Positions 23,466 through 24,272 of a DNA stretch of 24,272 nt are shown piece after piece. A program made the translations under genes and the position numbers. Position 1 is the first letter of the stretch. Each line of letters opens with the position of its first letter. The notes beneath the pieces are model-generated. The model did no database searches. It was not told where the DNA came from and saw only the letters and a program-made list of their open reading frames with translations. Origin of the DNA: Bacteroidales bacterium UBA6117 (GTDB taxonomy: Bacteria > Bacteroidota > Bacteroidia > Bacteroidales > VadinHA17); assembly GCA_002428385.1 (NCBI GenBank), contig DIWB01000005.1:33735-58006 (forward strand), written 5' to 3'.

Positions 23466-23503
23466 ACGATTTACTTTTTGCTTTGCTGCAAAATGTAAAT
23501 CGT
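23466..23503. repeat. Long imperfect hairpin (15 of 16 bp) upstream of the DUF5694 gene
   Basis: The arms 23466-23481 and 23488-23503 are complementary except for one T-T pair (23475/23494), with a 6-base loop. It lies 33-70 bases before the DUF5694 start and between it and the transposase. There is no terminal T run in either direction. It could be an operator, a leader structure, or a REP-like palindrome related to the nearby transposase. Confidence 0.75.
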
Positions 23504-23642
23504 TTCAGAATAAACCGGCAGATGGATTTTTATTTGCCTGTCAGGATGAGTATTGCAAGGCGATCAGGATCCTGACCTCATACTGGTCGTGTGGCGACCC
23601 GGTTCAGGTATCCTATTACTCTGTTGTGAAGTGTTGCTTTGT

Positions 23643-23819
23643 TTACAGGGCATAGATCAGTATGTTATCAATTTCCTCTTCAATGAGAGACAAAACATGT
23701 TCGGCACATACCCGGGCCCACCTGATCAACCTGTGATGGTTTTCCCTTGTCAGGGGTCCACCCCGGTGTTCCGCAATGAATTCATAGCGCTGAATATATT
23801 CTATTTGCCGTGGTGCCAT
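23643..23819 (-). pseudogene. Truncated ORF like the start of an Imm5-like putative immunity protein
   Basis: A 58-codon frame starts at the ATG at 23817-23819 and contains FIAEHRGGPLTRENHHRL and IRWARVCAEHVLSLIEEE. This matches my memory of the N-terminal third of a small (about 160-residue) putative immunity protein family of Bacteroidetes, often called Imm5-like, where HRGGPLT.E.H..LI.WA..CAEHVL is the conserved opening. It stops at TAA (23643-23645) just after the first helices, and I could not find the remaining two thirds in other frames downstream. It overlaps the end of the transposase gene by 19 bases in another frame. I infer a broken gene cut by rearrangement near the transposase. 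The family link is from memory and unverified. Confidence 0.5.
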
Positions 23820-24272
23820 TTTGCGGGGTTGTCGAGGATGTATTGCGATATTCGCCGGTATTCTGAATCATCCTGAATAATGTGGTCATGAAACCTGGGT
23901 TGCCATCCAAATTCCATCCCAAGCCGGTGCGCATGTTTTGAAACCGCCGATTTATATGCCCCCACAATTGACGACAGGGTGTTTGTTCCCTGATGTTGAA
24001 AACGTTTTTGCCCGATTGTTTTTTCGGCGGGTTGAGGTGATGATATGGGCAACGGGTTGGGGTTGGGCAACGGATGGGGATCGGGGAATGGATGGGGAAC
24101 GGACGACGGATGGGGATCGGTCAACGGATGGGGATCGGACGACGGATGGGGATCGGGGAATGGATGGGTATCGGACGACGGATGGGGATCGGACAACGGA
24201 TGGGTATCGGACAACGGATGGGGATCGGTCAACGGATGGGGATCGGTCAACGGATGGGGTAGAGACAACGCA
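23801..24272 (-). CDS. REP-associated tyrosine (Y1/HUH) transposase, C-terminal part; 5' end outside window
   Basis: C-terminal half of an IS200-like, REP-associated transposase (RAYT), a single-strand DNA nicking and joining enzyme. The frame is open to the right edge (the TTG at 24266-24268 is not needed as a start). After a repeat region, the protein shows NTLSSIVGAYKSAVSKHAHR, whose Tyr in GAYKS is the likely catalytic residue, then GWQPRFHDHII and ISQYILDNPAKW, the standard end of this family. The HUH half lies beyond the window. Between the two halves sits a Pro/Asp-rich run of eleven hexapeptides of the form HPxxDP, encoded by an 18-bp tandem repeat, where ordinary family members have a short variable linker. 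The last codons overlap the immunity-like ORF. Family sure; activity unknown. Confidence 0.85.
   Translation of the reverse strand, partial: ALSLPHPLTDPHPLTDPHPLSDTHPLSDPHPSSDTHPFPDPHPSSDPHPLTDPHPSSVPHPFPDPHPLPNPNPLPISSPQPAEKTIGQKRFQHQGTNTLSSIVGAYKSAVSKHAHRLGMEFGWQPRFHDHIIQDDSEYRRISQYILDNPAKWHHGK
24054..24269. repeat. 18-bp tandem repeat, about 12 units, inside the transposase gene
   Basis: GGATGGG starts at 24072 and recurs every 18 bases through 24252 (11 in-phase units), with one more degenerate unit at 24054. Units differ mainly in the five bases following GGATCGG-type cores. Because 18 is a multiple of 3 the reading frame is kept and all frames stay open; the minus strand encodes HPLTDP, HPLSDT, HPSSDP, HPFPDP and similar. 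There are no spacers, so it is a minisatellite, not CRISPR. Confidence 0.95.

Noticed and set aside
23553..23876. 107-residue plus-strand open frame
   Set aside because: It overlaps the transposase 3' end and the immunity-like frame on the other strand and has no recognisable motif.
24074..24262. Plus-strand open frame encoding MGIGQR-type hexapeptide repeats
   Set aside because: It is the complement of the 18-bp repeat, which keeps all frames open because its unit is a multiple of three. The minus strand carries the recognisable transposase.
24054..24269. CRISPR-like regular repeats
   Set aside because: Units are directly adjacent with no unique spacers and lie inside a coding frame; this is a minisatellite.

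Overview
The window looks like chromosomal DNA of a Bacteroidetes bacterium, probably of the Bacteroidales/Marinilabiliales type. The evidence is an Oar-like TonB-dependent receptor, a B12-dependent ribonucleotide reductase of the Bacteroidetes form, a secreted GH43 enzyme with an esterase, DUF5694, a TAnnTTTG-type -7 box, and starts with AT-rich leaders rather than clear Shine-Dalgarno sites. No rRNA, tRNA, CRISPR array or prophage was seen. Gene calls rest on recognised motifs and remembered family sequences; no search was run.

Layout, left to right. (1) 1-2504: 3' part of an outer-membrane receptor with a strong terminator. (2) 2786-5416: nrdJ, whose stop codon directly abuts the stop codon of the converging operon tdh-kbl (7689 to 5417), which turns threonine into glycine plus acetyl-CoA. 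(3) 7906-10880, plus strand: gltX, a TatD-type hydrolase and tcdA; the first two abut, and a 45-bp palindrome lies between the last two. (4) 12944-10887, minus strand: an exported O-methyltransferase-like protein followed by an APC amino-acid permease. (5) 13108-15170, plus strand: a GT39-type membrane glycosyltransferase and a TerB-like protein, converging on carB (18415 to 15212). (6) 18498-19635: a possible 58-aa leader ORF ending in a terminator, then a Tat-exported TIM-barrel isomerase-like protein. (7) 22130-19680, minus strand: an N-terminally truncated CE1-like esterase and a secreted GH43 beta-xylosidase-like enzyme, plausibly a small hemicellulose-related pair. (8) 22131-24272: an AT-richer, repeat-rich accessory stretch with a secreted DUF5694 protein, a long hairpin, a broken immunity-protein-like ORF, and the 3' part of a REP-associated (Y1/HUH) transposase carrying an in-frame 18-bp tandem repeat.

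The left and middle parts are ordinary housekeeping and metabolism. The least explained signals are non-coding. They are a 45-bp palindrome made of four GTTATAAC octamers spaced exactly 11 bp apart at the tatD/tcdA junction; three intergenic arrays with a strict 7-bp period (two share the form AACYNNN) plus a 9-bp-period relative; a 15/16-bp hairpin upstream of the DUF5694 gene; and the transposase with its hexapeptide repeat. None of these proves a new system. The heptamer arrays, the palindrome and the transposase neighbourhood are the best candidates for follow-up.
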